64,000 nucleotides of DNA from Robbsia betulipollinis (GCF_026624755.1 NZ_JAPMXC010000001.1:620001-684000), one strand, 5' to 3'; counted from the stretch's first letter, positions 46,191-54,753 are shown. Made by a program: numbers and translations. The notes: a model not told the origin generated them from the letters alone.

Positions 46191-47483
46191 TTAAATTTGC
46201 CGCAGCGTGCCGGGAGCCTCGCTGACCTTGGGTGCCCATTCGGGGCGGAACATGATCGCCGTGGCGGCCGCACCGATCACCAGGAACACCAGAATGACGA
46301 TCATCGGCAGGTCATAGCTGCCGCTGACATGCAGCAGCCATCCGGACAGACTCGCCGCGACGCCGCCCGCGAGACTGGTGGCAAGCTGCTGCACGCCCGT
46401 GACCAGACCGATCGCCTGCCGGGGAATCAGGGTCAGACGGGACAGCACCAGATTGTTCGCGGTCGCGAGGCCCAGGAAGGAGAGCGAAAACACGTTCCAG
46501 AACAGCGCCATGTTCAGCGAATGGGCATAGGCGCCGAGCAGGACGGTGCAGCCGCCCACGAAACCGGCGATGGTGAAAGCCTTGCGTACCCGAGCCGGAT
46601 CATGCCCGCGGGCGATGATCCGGTCAGCCGCCCATCCCGCCACCACCGCCACGACCGCGATGCCGGCGAAGCTGAAAAACGTGAAGAGCCCGGACTTGCT
46701 GATCGAGAGGCCGCGTTGCTCCACCAGATAGGCGGGCATCCACGTCATGCAGTAAAACGTGAAATACCCGTAGCAGAAGTTCGTTATCAGGCCGCCCCAC
46801 ACCACCGGGCTGGACAGGACGCTGGCGAACGTGACCGATCGGGCCCGTTGATTCGCCAGCACGAGTTCGGCCCGTGAGGGGAAATCGCTGCGGACCAGCA
46901 TCAGCCACGGGATCAGCCACATCATGCCGACGAGGCCGGTCGCGATGAACATGGCCTGCCACGAGTAATGCACGATGAACCAGGCGCCGATCGGCGCGCC
47001 CAGCGCCGGGCCGAACTTGTTGCCCATCGCCAGGATGCCGGTGGCGAATCCGTGCTGGCTTTCGTCGAAATTGTTGCGAATCCAGCGGTAGCTGGCCGGT
47101 ATCACGATCGCCTCGGCCACGCCGACGATCAGGCGCATGACGATCAGGCTCTGCAGCGTGGTCACCATTCCCATCAACGCGGTGACGGCGCACCACAGGG
47201 CGAAACAGACCGCGTACGGCCATTTGACCCCATAGCGGTCCGCCACCCAGCCCATCGGCACCTGCAACAGGCCGTAGGACCAGAAGAAGGCGGAATTGAC
47301 CCAGCCGCGGTCGACGTTCGTCAGCGCGAATTTCCGGATGAAACTCGTGTCCGCGAGCACGCTGGAGATGCTGGTGCGATCGACGAAGGAAATCAGCACA
47401 CCTGTTGCAAGGAGCGCGAGAATGCACCATCGGCTCGCGTCCGCCACGGGTTCCAGCTTGCTCGGCTCCTTTATCGTCTCCAT
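46191..47483 (-). CDS. MFS transporter, anion:cation symporter type, copy A
   Basis: 430 residues with twelve helices, of the ACS group that includes phthalate, tartrate and hexuronate carriers. Typical features are FVDRTSISSVLAD in TM1, GWVADRYGVKWPY in loop 2-3 and FTFYCMTWMPAYLVEQRG in the second half. It lies between the amidohydrolase and dioxygenase genes in the operon. It is a close paralogue of the transporter at 50776-52044, with long identical-looking segments, so the regulon contains two versions of the same carrier. Confidence 0.9.
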   Translation of the reverse strand: METIKEPSKLEPVADASRWCILALLATGVLISFVDRTSISSVLADTSFIRKFALTNVDRGWVNSAFFWSYGLLQVPMGWVADRYGVKWPYAVCFALWCAVTALMGMVTTLQSLIVMRLIVGVAEAIVIPASYRWIRNNFDESQHGFATGILAMGNKFGPALGAPIGAWFIVHYSWQAMFIATGLVGMMWLIPWLMLVRSDFPSRAELVLANQRARSVTFASVLSSPVVWGGLITNFCYGYFTFYCMTWMPAYLVEQRGLSISKSGLFTFFSFAGIAVVAVVAGWAADRIIARGHDPARVRKAFTIAGFVGGCTVLLGAYAHSLNMALFWNVFSLSFLGLATANNLVLSRLTLIPRQAIGLVTGVQQLATSLAGGVAASLSGWLLHVSGSYDLPMIVILVFLVIGAAATAIMFRPEWAPKVSEAPGTLRQI

Positions 47484-47568
47484 TCCCTGCCTTTTTTCGG
47501 TTCGTATGACTTCTGTTTCACATTCGTCCGACGCTTTTCTCGCGCCTTGGACGACACGCCGCGGCGCT

Positions 47569-48420
47569 TCAGGCCAGAACGGGGTACAACCGCTGCGCCG
47601 TCTTGCCGAATACCCATGCGCGGTCTTCCTCGCTCAGGCTTTGCAAACCCGTCTGGGCCGTCGCGAGAATCTCCGCGAGGGTACCCGGCGAGGTCGGGAA
47701 ATTCGATCCCCAGGCCAGGCGCTGCGCGCCGAATTCCTGCACCACGCGCGGGAAGAACGTTTCCGCGCTGGCCTTCTCCTTCTTCACGTCGCCGAAGATC
47801 CGCGGCGTGAGCTTCAGGTAGATGTTTTCGAGCGGCGCGAGGTCGAACAGGCTTTGCGCTTTGACGTAAGGCGCGCCGTCGGCCACTTCGGGGCGTCCCA
47901 GGTGGTCGAGGACGATCGCCACGCCGGGAAAACGGCGGGCGAGCGCCGTGACCTGCGGAAGACCGATCGGCCCGGTCTGGATACACATCGGCAGACCCAG
48001 TTCCGCACACAGTTCCCACGCCGGAAAGGCGCGGGGATCGTCGAGTTCGCTGGGGTCGAATTCCTTCGTGCTGCCGCCCGTGAACAGGCGCAGGCCGGCC
48101 AGACCGCGGTCGGTCCATTCCCGGATGCGCGCGGGCGCGTCCGGTTGGAGTACATCGACGGAACCGACGGCCGCGAGGCGATCGGGATACTTCGCGCATC
48201 CGTCCACCACGTAACTGTTGTCGAAACCGTAGGTGGTCGAGGAATGCACCACGGCCGCCTTGGCGACCCCGGCATCGTCCATCGCCGCGATCAGGGTCTC
48301 GACGGTCGTCGGACGCTCCTTCGACCATTCCGAACGCTTGCCGAACAACGGCGCCGGCGGATAGCGGCCTTCATCGTCGGAAATGATGTGGGGGTGAATA
48401 TCAACAATCGAGGAAGCCAT
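47569..48420 (-). CDS. Amidohydrolase-family protein of the ring-cleavage operon
   Basis: 283-residue Amidohydrolase_2 protein. The metal motif at the start is IVDIHPHIISDDEGRYPP, so HPH replaces the more common HxH with His at both ends retained. IVLDHLGRPEV and LAWGSNFPTSPG follow; the usual aspartate of the GSDWP motif is Asn here (SNFP). Relatives hydrolyse pyrone or muconolactones or decarboxylate ring-cleavage products. In this operon it may act on a lactone form or decarboxylate an intermediate. Gene starts 41 bases after the LigJ-like gene ends. Confidence 0.8.
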   Translation of the reverse strand: MASSIVDIHPHIISDDEGRYPPAPLFGKRSEWSKERPTTVETLIAAMDDAGVAKAAVVHSSTTYGFDNSYVVDGCAKYPDRLAAVGSVDVLQPDAPARIREWTDRGLAGLRLFTGGSTKEFDPSELDDPRAFPAWELCAELGLPMCIQTGPIGLPQVTALARRFPGVAIVLDHLGRPEVADGAPYVKAQSLFDLAPLENIYLKLTPRIFGDVKKEKASAETFFPRVVQEFGAQRLAWGSNFPTSPGTLAEILATAQTGLQSLSEEDRAWVFGKTAQRLYPVLA

Positions 48421-48461
48421 GAATGCCTTGTCCTTTTCTGATTATGCCGAGTGCGTCGAGA

Positions 48462-49487
48462 TCATTTCGCGTATGCTTTGAGCCGCGCGTCGAGACGCGG
48501 ATAGACGCGCCGCGCATTGCCCTCGAATATCTTGAAACGATCCTCGTCGGTCAAGAACTGACAGGCGTCGATGTAGCGCTTGGTATCGTCGAAATACTGT
48601 CCGGTGGCCGGATCCCTGCCGCGCACGGCGCCCACCATTTCCGAGCCGAACAGCACGTTGTCGGACGGTATGACCTTGGTCAGCAGCTCGACGCCCGGCT
48701 TGTGATAGACGCAGGAATCGAAGAAGATATTGTTCAGCAGGCCTTCGAGCGGACGGTCGCGCATCTCGAGCGACATGCCGCGATAGCGGCCCCAGTGGTA
48801 GGGAACCGCGCCGCCGCCGTGCGGAATCACGAAGCGCAGCGTCGGGAAATCCTTGAACAGATCGGACTGCAGGATCTGCATGAACACCGAGGTGTCCGCG
48901 TTCAAATAGTGCGCGCCGGTGCCGTGAAAGCAGGGATTGCACGACGCGGCCACGTGAATCATCGCGGGCACGTCCAGATCGACCAGCGCTTCGTAGAGCG
49001 GGTACCACTCGCGGTCGGTCATCGGCGTGCCCGTCCAGTAACCGCCGGTCGGGTCGGGATTGAGGTTGCATCCCACGAAACCCAACTGCTCCACGCAACG
49101 GCGCAGTTCGGGGATCGAGTTGGCGGGCGCGGCGCCCGGCGACTGCGGCAACTGGCAGACCGGCGCGAAGTTGTCCGGGTACAGCTCGGTCACGCGCAGC
49201 ACGAGGTCGTTCGAGACCTCGGCCCATTCCAGGCTCGTGCGTTCGTTGCCGAGATGGTGGCTCATCAGGCCCGCGATGGGCGAGAACAGCGTCAGATCGC
49301 TGCCCCGTTCGCGTTGCAGCTTGAGTTGACCGTTTTCAATCGCATCGCGAATTTCGTCGTCGCTCACGTGCGCGCTCTCGCGCGACGGTGCGTTGGCCGG
49401 ATCGTTCGCGAATTCGACCTGTTTGGCGCGCCAGTTGCGGAACGACGCAGGCACGGTCGTGAAGTGGCCGTGGCAATCGATAATCAT
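48462..49487 (-). CDS. ligJ: 4-oxalomesaconate hydratase, LigJ type
   Basis: 341 residues, exactly the length of LigJ as I know it. An amidohydrolase-superfamily hydratase beginning MIIDCHGHFTTVPASF with His6 and His8 as metal ligands; FVGCNLNPDPTGGYW, MIHVAASCNPCFHGTGAHY (shown in part: MIHVAASCNP), VIPHGGGAVPYHWGR and VLFGSEMVGA are LigJ-like stretches. It hydrates 4-oxalomesaconate to 4-carboxy-4-hydroxy-2-oxoadipate in the protocatechuate 4,5-cleavage and gallate pathways. The ATG at 49487 follows GGAGAG. It is the strongest pathway marker in the operon. Confidence 0.87.
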   Translation of the reverse strand: MIIDCHGHFTTVPASFRNWRAKQVEFANDPANAPSRESAHVSDDEIRDAIENGQLKLQRERGSDLTLFSPIAGLMSHHLGNERTSLEWAEVSNDLVLRVTELYPDNFAPVCQLPQSPGAAPANSIPELRRCVEQLGFVGCNLNPDPTGGYWTGTPMTDREWYPLYEALVDLDVPAMIHVAASCNPCFHGTGAHYLNADTSVFMQILQSDLFKDFPTLRFVIPHGGGAVPYHWGRYRGMSLEMRDRPLEGLLNNIFFDSCVYHKPGVELLTKVIPSDNVLFGSEMVGAVRGRDPATGQYFDDTKRYIDACQFLTDEDRFKIFEGNARRVYPRLDARLKAYAK

Positions 49488-49503
49488 AGTCTCTCCGTTC
49501 GGG

Positions 49504-50478
49504 TCATTGTGCCAAGGGGTCGACGAACAATTCGCTCGTGGACATCCGACGCGGCGTGAGGCCCTGCTTGAACGCCGTGGCTTCCAGCGTTTCGATGGTC
49601 TTGCGGTTTTCCTCGAGGCCGTAGGGCAGCGGGTCATGGCCCACGATCTTGCGCAATTCGAGATACTTTTTGTCGCCGGCGGTGGTCGCGGTACCCGCGT
49701 CCAGGCGTGCCAGCCATTCCTTCTTCGCCTGCGCGAAGGCATCGAAAAGCGATTTCGCGATCCACGGGTGCTCGGCCAGCACCGAATCCTTGACGACGAT
49801 CGTGCCGTGCATCGGGTACACGCCGGTCCGGGCGTAATAGTCCGCTTCGAGTTCCGTGGCGTTGGGCAGCAGGTCCGGATAGTCGGCCTCGACCTCCTTC
49901 CAGCCGCCGGTGGGGGCGCCGGTGCGGCCAATGCCCGCGGCGGCGGCGAAGCCCGCCGACAGTTCTCCCTTCGCCATCATTTCCGCCAGCGACGTGCCTT
50001 CGGGAGCATGAATCACATTGGACGGCAGCTTGAGTTGCGTGACGTGTTCCTCATCGTCCACCACCCACGTCACCTTCGACGAATCCACGCCGAATTCGTC
50101 GATCAGGACCTGACGCGTCCACACGCCGGTGGTCACCGAATAGGCGCGCACGCCCACTTTCTTCCCTTCGAGATCCTTCGGCGTCTTGATGCCGGCATCG
50201 GGACGGATCAGCAGACCGCCATGATGAAAGCGCCGCACCACGAAGATCGGTAGCCCCACGAACGGCGCGCCGTAGGCGCGGGCGATGATGTAGGTCGTGG
50301 GCGCCAGTTCGCACACGTCGAATTCGACGTCGCGCACCATCCGGCGGAACGCGCCGATCTGGGGCTGGACGTTTACGAACTCGGGCTCCACACCCTCGAT
50401 GGGAATCGATCCGTCACGGATGGCCACGGTGTGCGGATGTCCGGCAATGGCGATTTTGAGCGGCACTTTCTTGGTCAA
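49504..50478 (-). CDS. Pht5-like (4,5-dihydroxyphthalate decarboxylase-type) protein, copy A
   Basis: 324 residues from a TTG start at 50478 with AAGGAG six bases upstream; no ATG fits. Same binding-protein-like fold as copy B: LKIAIAGHPHTVAIRDG, FRRMVRDVEFDVCELAPTTY, PIFVVRRFHHGGLLI, DLEGKKVGVRAYSVTTGVWTR. The two are clearly diverged, so they may act on different substrates. No signal peptide and no ABC partners, which argues for a cytoplasmic decarboxylase. First gene of the nine-gene operon, about 75 bases below shared promoter 4. Confidence 0.8.
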   Translation of the reverse strand: MTKKVPLKIAIAGHPHTVAIRDGSIPIEGVEPEFVNVQPQIGAFRRMVRDVEFDVCELAPTTYIIARAYGAPFVGLPIFVVRRFHHGGLLIRPDAGIKTPKDLEGKKVGVRAYSVTTGVWTRQVLIDEFGVDSSKVTWVVDDEEHVTQLKLPSNVIHAPEGTSLAEMMAKGELSAGFAAAAGIGRTGAPTGGWKEVEADYPDLLPNATELEADYYARTGVYPMHGTIVVKDSVLAEHPWIAKSLFDAFAQAKKEWLARLDAGTATTAGDKKYLELRKIVGHDPLPYGLEENRKTIETLEATAFKQGLTPRRMSTSELFVDPLAQ

Positions 50479-50555
50479 CGTCTTCTCCTTGAGCTTGTGC
50501 GTCGTGGACGGCGGCGTCGGGCGTTCCACGTCCGAGGCCCCGTCTCGATGGGGAA

Positions 50556-50616
50556 AGAATAGAAGACGTCGGACCTCCCGTCTTTACACAAAACGAAGAT
50601 TCAATGGCACTTTTCG
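50556..50616 (-). promoter_or_regulatory. Shared-regulon promoter, copy 4 (nine-gene operon)
   Basis: Operator 50585-50616, minus strand: AAAAGTGCCATTGAA, seven bases, TTTTGTGTA. Then AAGACG as -35, 17 bases and -10 TATTCT at 50556-50561. Drives the operon starting at 50478. Confidence 0.75.
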
Positions 50617-50667
50617 CGCGGGCCTGCGGTGCGGCCGGGCGGGGTGCGGGGGAGCGTCCGGTCGAAT

Positions 50668-50728
50668 CGAAAAGTCCCGACGAATCTGGTTTTTGTGCAG
50701 GGACGACTCCTGGCGGATCCCCTATTCT
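50668..50728 (+). promoter_or_regulatory. Shared-regulon promoter, copy 5 (MFS transporter)
   Basis: Operator 50668-50699: AAAAGTCCCGACGAA, six bases, TTTTTGTGCA. Then GGGACG as -35, 17 bases and -10 TATTCT at 50723-50728. Arranged back to back with copy 4; the MFS start is about 50 bases downstream. Confidence 0.75.
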
Positions 50729-50775
50729 GTCTTTCCGGAAATGGCCGTCACCCATACAGATAAAAGAGGCTTCGC

Positions 50776-52044
50776 TTGAGAAGAGCCGCGGTGGAGAATC
50801 GCTGGGCCGTTCTGGTGCTTCTCGCACTCGGACTGTTGATTTCCTTCGTCGACCGCACGAGTCTGTCGTCGGCGCTGGCGGACCGGCACTTCGTGCGGGA
50901 ATTCGCGCTGACGAGCGTCGATCGCGGCTGGCTCAATTCGGCCGTTTTCTGGTCCTATGGTCTTTTCCAGATGCCCATGGGCTGGCTGGTGGACCGTTAT
51001 GGCGTGAAGTGGCCCTATGCGCTTTGTTTCCTGCTGTGGTGCATCGCCGCGGCGACGACCGGTCTGGTGAACACGCTGTCCGCCCTGATCGTCGTACGAC
51101 TGCTCATCGGCATGGCCGAAGCCATCGTGGTTCCGGCCACCTACCGCTATCTCGCGAACCACTTCGAGGAGACCCGGAAGGGCACGGCGCTGGGCATTTT
51201 CTCGATCGGAGGCAAGATGGGGCCGGCGCTGGGCGCGCCGATCGCGGCCTGGATGATCGTGGCGTACTCCTGGAAGGCGATGTTCGTCATGACCGGTCTG
51301 GTCGGACTGATATGGCTGGTGCCCTGGCTGCTCACGGTCCGCAACGATTATCCGTCGCGGGAGGAACTCGCGGCGGCGATCCACCGCGCCGCCTCGGTGC
51401 CGCTGAGGAATCTGCTGTCCAGCCCGGTGGTCTGGGGCGGCTTGATCAATAATTTCTGCTACAGCTATTTCGCGTTTTACTGCATGACCTGGATGCCCGC
51501 CTATCTGGTGGAGCAGCGCGGCCTCTCGCTGGAAAGGTCCGGGCTCTATACCTTCTTCAGCTTCGCCGGCATCGCGATCGTCGCGGCCCTCGCCGGCTGG
51601 TTCGCGGACCGGATCATCGCCCGCGGCCGGGACGCGGTGGCAGTGCGCAAATGCTTCATCATCGCCGGCTTCATCGGCGGCACGACCGTGCTGTTCGGTG
51701 CCTATGCGTCGTCGCTCGGCGCGGCGCTGTTCTGGAACGTGTTGTCGCTCTCGCTGCTCGGGCTGGTCACCGCGAACAATCTGGCCCTGTGCAAGCTCAC
51801 CCTGATCCCGAAACAGGCGGTCGGGTTGAACACGGGCCTGCAGCAGGTGGCCACCAGTCTCGCCGGCGGGGTATCGGCCAGCCTGTCGGGCTGGCTGCTG
51901 CATATCGGCGGCAGCTACCAACTGCCCATGATGGCCATCTTCGTGTTTTTGCTGGCGGGTGCCATGAGCACCGGCATCCTGATGCGGCGCAAATGGGCGC
52001 CGCGGGTCAATGACATGGGGGAAAGACATGCAATGGCGCCTTGA
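50776..52044 (+). CDS. MFS transporter, anion:cation symporter type, copy B
   Basis: 422 residues, starting at a TTG (50776) preceded by AAGAGG; no earlier ATG suits. Twelve helices with FVDRTSLSSALAD, GWLVDRYGVKWPY, FAFYCMTWMPAYLVEQRG and NTGLQQVATSLAGGV, nearly the same landmarks as copy A at 46191-47483. Single-gene unit transcribed divergently from the nine-gene operon by shared promoter 5. It should import the same or a related aromatic or organic acid. Confidence 0.9.
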   Translation: MRRAAVENRWAVLVLLALGLLISFVDRTSLSSALADRHFVREFALTSVDRGWLNSAVFWSYGLFQMPMGWLVDRYGVKWPYALCFLLWCIAAATTGLVNTLSALIVVRLLIGMAEAIVVPATYRYLANHFEETRKGTALGIFSIGGKMGPALGAPIAAWMIVAYSWKAMFVMTGLVGLIWLVPWLLTVRNDYPSREELAAAIHRAASVPLRNLLSSPVVWGGLINNFCYSYFAFYCMTWMPAYLVEQRGLSLERSGLYTFFSFAGIAIVAALAGWFADRIIARGRDAVAVRKCFIIAGFIGGTTVLFGAYASSLGAALFWNVLSLSLLGLVTANNLALCKLTLIPKQAVGLNTGLQQVATSLAGGVSASLSGWLLHIGGSYQLPMMAIFVFLLAGAMSTGILMRRKWAPRVNDMGERHAMAP

Positions 52045-52051
52045 CGGGCAC

Positions 52052-52070
52052 CGCCGGCCAGACGCCGGCG
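52052..52070. terminator. GC hairpin between convergent MFS and porin genes
   Basis: CGCCGGC and GCCGGCG form a 7-bp stem around the loop CAGAC, overlapping the 12-bp palindrome GACGCCGGCGTC at 52061-52072. It lies in the 38-base gap between two convergent stop codons. No U-tract on either strand. Confidence 0.4.
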
Positions 52071-52082
52071 TCGGCGCTCGTC

Positions 52083-53105
52083 TCAGAATTTGTGCGTCAT
52101 CCCGAGAATGACGGCTTTCGCATAGCCCCCCGGAGCGCCGGCAATGCCGGAATATTGCGTGCCGTCCAGGGTGAAATCGGCGTAGTTTCGGTTCTGGATG
52201 ACGCCGCCCGCCGCATAGAGAATGGTGCGCTTCGAGAAGAAATACTCGTAGATCGTCCCCAACTGCTGGGCATTGTTTCCCTGACCCGTCTTGTCATGCG
52301 CGTAGCCGTACAACACCGACAGAAAATTCGCCGGGTTGAAGGCATAGGACGCGGATAGCGCGTAAATATCGAGATCTTCGGTATGGTTGCTCAGCTTTTC
52401 GGATTCGAAGGCGGCGTACAGTCTGAGGTGACCGAAATCGTAGGAGACGCCGCTGCGGAAGACGCGTTGGAGCGTGGTTCCGGTCGCACTGCCCCACTGC
52501 TCGTAACCGATCACGGCGTGAAACGGGCCATTCAGGTAGCGCAACACGCCGTTGTACAGTTCCAGGCCATTCTGGGGTTTCGTGGTGGAGTCGCGCATGG
52601 CCACCATGACCTGCGCCGTCAGGCCCATGATCGTGGGCGAGAAATACGTGATGGCGTTATTGGCCCGGACCGTCGGATCCTGAAAGTTGTTGATCGGCGA
52701 CGCGAAGCTTTTCACCGCCGTGGGATCCATCTGGGCGTTCAAAAACAGATATTCCGGCTTTTTCTGCCGGCCGAGGCGAAATTCGCCGTAGGTACCGGCT
52801 ATGCCGATCCACGCCAGGCGGTTGAACGCCGCGGTCGCGACGGTGGCGGCGCCGGTTTCGCCCGAAAAACCTTGTTCCAGCGTGAAGTTCAGTATCGTTC
52901 CGCCGCCGAGGTCTTCCGCCCCCCGCAAGCCATATACCGTCGCGAAAAGTCCGCTGGACACCGCCCGAACCGCCGAACCCGCTCCCCCGTTCTGGAATTC
53001 GATGCCATTGTCCATCACGCCATAGAGCGTGAGGGTGGATTGCCCATGGGCGACACTGGCAACGCAAACCGATGCCAGACACAATGCACTTCGCAGTATT
53101 TTCAC
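52083..53105 (-). CDS. Trimeric porin, Burkholderia type (second regulon porin)
   Basis: 340 residues; signal peptide ending SVAHG before QSTLTLYGVMDNG; EDLGGGTILNFTLEQGFSG, MRDSTTKPQNGLELYNGVL and a terminal HKF with C-terminal Phe. Paralogue of the porin at 36988-38013. It differs most in the loop regions that line the pore, for example FLNAQMDPTAVKSFASP. Preceded by shared promoter 6. Confidence 0.93.
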   Translation of the reverse strand: MKILRSALCLASVCVASVAHGQSTLTLYGVMDNGIEFQNGGAGSAVRAVSSGLFATVYGLRGAEDLGGGTILNFTLEQGFSGETGAATVATAAFNRLAWIGIAGTYGEFRLGRQKKPEYLFLNAQMDPTAVKSFASPINNFQDPTVRANNAITYFSPTIMGLTAQVMVAMRDSTTKPQNGLELYNGVLRYLNGPFHAVIGYEQWGSATGTTLQRVFRSGVSYDFGHLRLYAAFESEKLSNHTEDLDIYALSASYAFNPANFLSVLYGYAHDKTGQGNNAQQLGTIYEYFFSKRTILYAAGGVIQNRNYADFTLDGTQYSGIAGAPGGYAKAVILGMTHKF

Positions 53106-53502
53106 GCTGTCTCCACCCTATTATTATTGCTGCAATATTTTTTAAATCGCCTCCATTTCAATCAATTCGGTCATGCTCATCATATTCAACCGCTGAATTC
53201 CGAAGAGATTTTGCCTAAGAGAGTATTCGATACGCCATTACGCGTCTTTGCACAAAAGTGCTTTTCGATGGAACTTTTTGCATTTTTCAGGCTGCCGGCA
53301 GCAGCTATTTCCAGGCGACGATTACGAAAATCAATTCGTTACGCATACCTAATGAAAAAATGTTTTGATGCGCGATGTTCCGCCGCGCGCCAGGGTTTTC
53401 AACGACGAATGTTTCGGGGGCGCGCGGAGTACGCTTCAGGAAGGAATGCGGGGGCAGCTAAAACCGGCGGAGCGCGTGGTTTCGAATCGCAGCGTTCGAC
53501 AT
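53106..53502. other. Porin control region and gap to the DadA-like gene
   Basis: About 400 bases, A/T-rich close to the porin (53110-53150), with shared promoter 6 in the middle. No gene accepted. Confidence 0.6.
53220..53280 (-). promoter_or_regulatory. Shared-regulon promoter, copy 6 (second porin)
   Basis: Operator 53249-53280, minus strand: AAAAAGTTCCATCGAA, seven bases, TTTTGTGCA. Then AAGACG as -35, 17 bases and -10 TACTCT at 53220-53225. This is the rightmost copy and marks the right limit of the regulon seen here. Confidence 0.75.
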
Positions 53503-54753
53503 TCAGAACCGATCGGCGGAGAAAGGCGCCAGACGCGCCGGATCGAGCTGTCCCGTCAGCGCCGACGCCATCAGCCGGGCCGTCGCCGCCGAACCGGTCA
53601 GGCCGAGATGGCCGTGGCCGAAGGCACACCATAGCCCCGCGTGTCCGGGCGCCGGCCCGATGACGGGAAGCGAGTCGGGCAGACAGGGGCGATGACCCAT
53701 CCAGGTCGTGCGCGCGGCGTCGGGCCGCAATGCCGGCAGACCGCGCCGCGCATGCTCGAAGAGCAGCGCGGCGCGGCGCGCATCCGCGTGCCGTTCGAGG
53801 CCACCGAACTCCACGGTGCCCGCCACGCGCAGCCCGCTTTCCATCTGGGTGATGAAGACCTTGCGGTCCACCAGCACTACCTGGCGTTGCAGGCGCAGGC
53901 CCGATTCGCCCACGTGCACGTGGTAGCCGCGCTGCGATTCGAGCGGCACCGCCACGCCGAGCGGCGCCAGCAAGCGCGCGGACCACGCGCCCGCGGCCAA
54001 GACCACCTGATCGGCACGGCGCATTCCCGCTTCGGTTTCGGCTTCCCACGCCGTGCCCGCGCGCCGGATCGCCCGCACCGCGCTCTGTTCGAAGGTCACG
54101 CCGCGCTCGCGGGCGGCACGCGCGATCGCACGACCGTACTCGAGCGGGTCCGACACCCAGGCCTGGTCCGGCAGGAACAGGCCCGCCTCATAACCGGGGC
54201 CAACCTGCGGTTCGAGCTCCCGGATCCGCGCGCCCTCGACGAATTCCGAGGTGAGTCCGTACGCTTCCTTGATCGCCCATCCCTGGCGATCCTTGTGCAT
54301 GGCCGCCGCATCCGGGTAAAGATGCAGTTGACCGGTGTCCTGCACCCGGCCCGGGCAGCCCACTTCGGCCGCCAGCGCGTGATGCAGCGGCACGGATTCG
54401 GAGAGCAACGCATCGAGCGCGCGGGAGATGGCGGCGACCCGCTCGGGCTTGGCCGATGCGACGAAGCGCACCAGCCAGGGCGCGGCCCGCAGGAGATAAC
54501 TCATCGGCAGATAGAGGGGTCCCGTCGGATCGAGAAGCATGCCGGGCACCGATTTCATCAACCCCGGCATCGCCAGCGGCACGACCGAACGCGAGGAGAT
54601 CGCCCCTGCATTGCCCGATGAGCACTCGCTCGCGACCGGGCTGCGGTCGAGCACGACGACGTCGAAACCGGCCTTGCGCAGTTCGTACGCGGTGCACAAG
54701 CCGACAATCCCGGCACCCACCACCAGCACCGATCCCTTCTCCTGCTGCCTCAT
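53503..54753 (-). CDS. dadA: D-amino acid dehydrogenase-like FAD oxidoreductase (DadA family)
   Basis: 416 residues, the usual DadA length. N-terminal FAD site VLVVGAGIVGLCTAYEL, then CSSGNAGAISSRSVVPLAMPG in a typical DadA position, GYHVHV, and the C-terminal MGHRPCLPDSLPVIGPAPGH with GHLGLTGSAATARL. Such enzymes remove the amino group from D-amino acids and pass electrons to the respiratory chain. No alanine racemase (dadX) is adjacent, so the preferred substrate is open: D-amino acids or hydroxyproline-like imino acids. Single gene. Confidence 0.82.
   Translation of the reverse strand: MRQQEKGSVLVVGAGIVGLCTAYELRKAGFDVVVLDRSPVASECSSGNAGAISSRSVVPLAMPGLMKSVPGMLLDPTGPLYLPMSYLLRAAPWLVRFVASAKPERVAAISRALDALLSESVPLHHALAAEVGCPGRVQDTGQLHLYPDAAAMHKDRQGWAIKEAYGLTSEFVEGARIRELEPQVGPGYEAGLFLPDQAWVSDPLEYGRAIARAARERGVTFEQSAVRAIRRAGTAWEAETEAGMRRADQVVLAAGAWSARLLAPLGVAVPLESQRGYHVHVGESGLRLQRQVVLVDRKVFITQMESGLRVAGTVEFGGLERHADARRAALLFEHARRGLPALRPDAARTTWMGHRPCLPDSLPVIGPAPGHAGLWCAFGHGHLGLTGSAATARLMASALTGQLDPARLAPFSADRF

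Noticed and set aside
41707-50478. Pht5-like proteins as ABC transporter binding proteins
   Set aside because: No signal peptides and no permease or ATPase in the operon.
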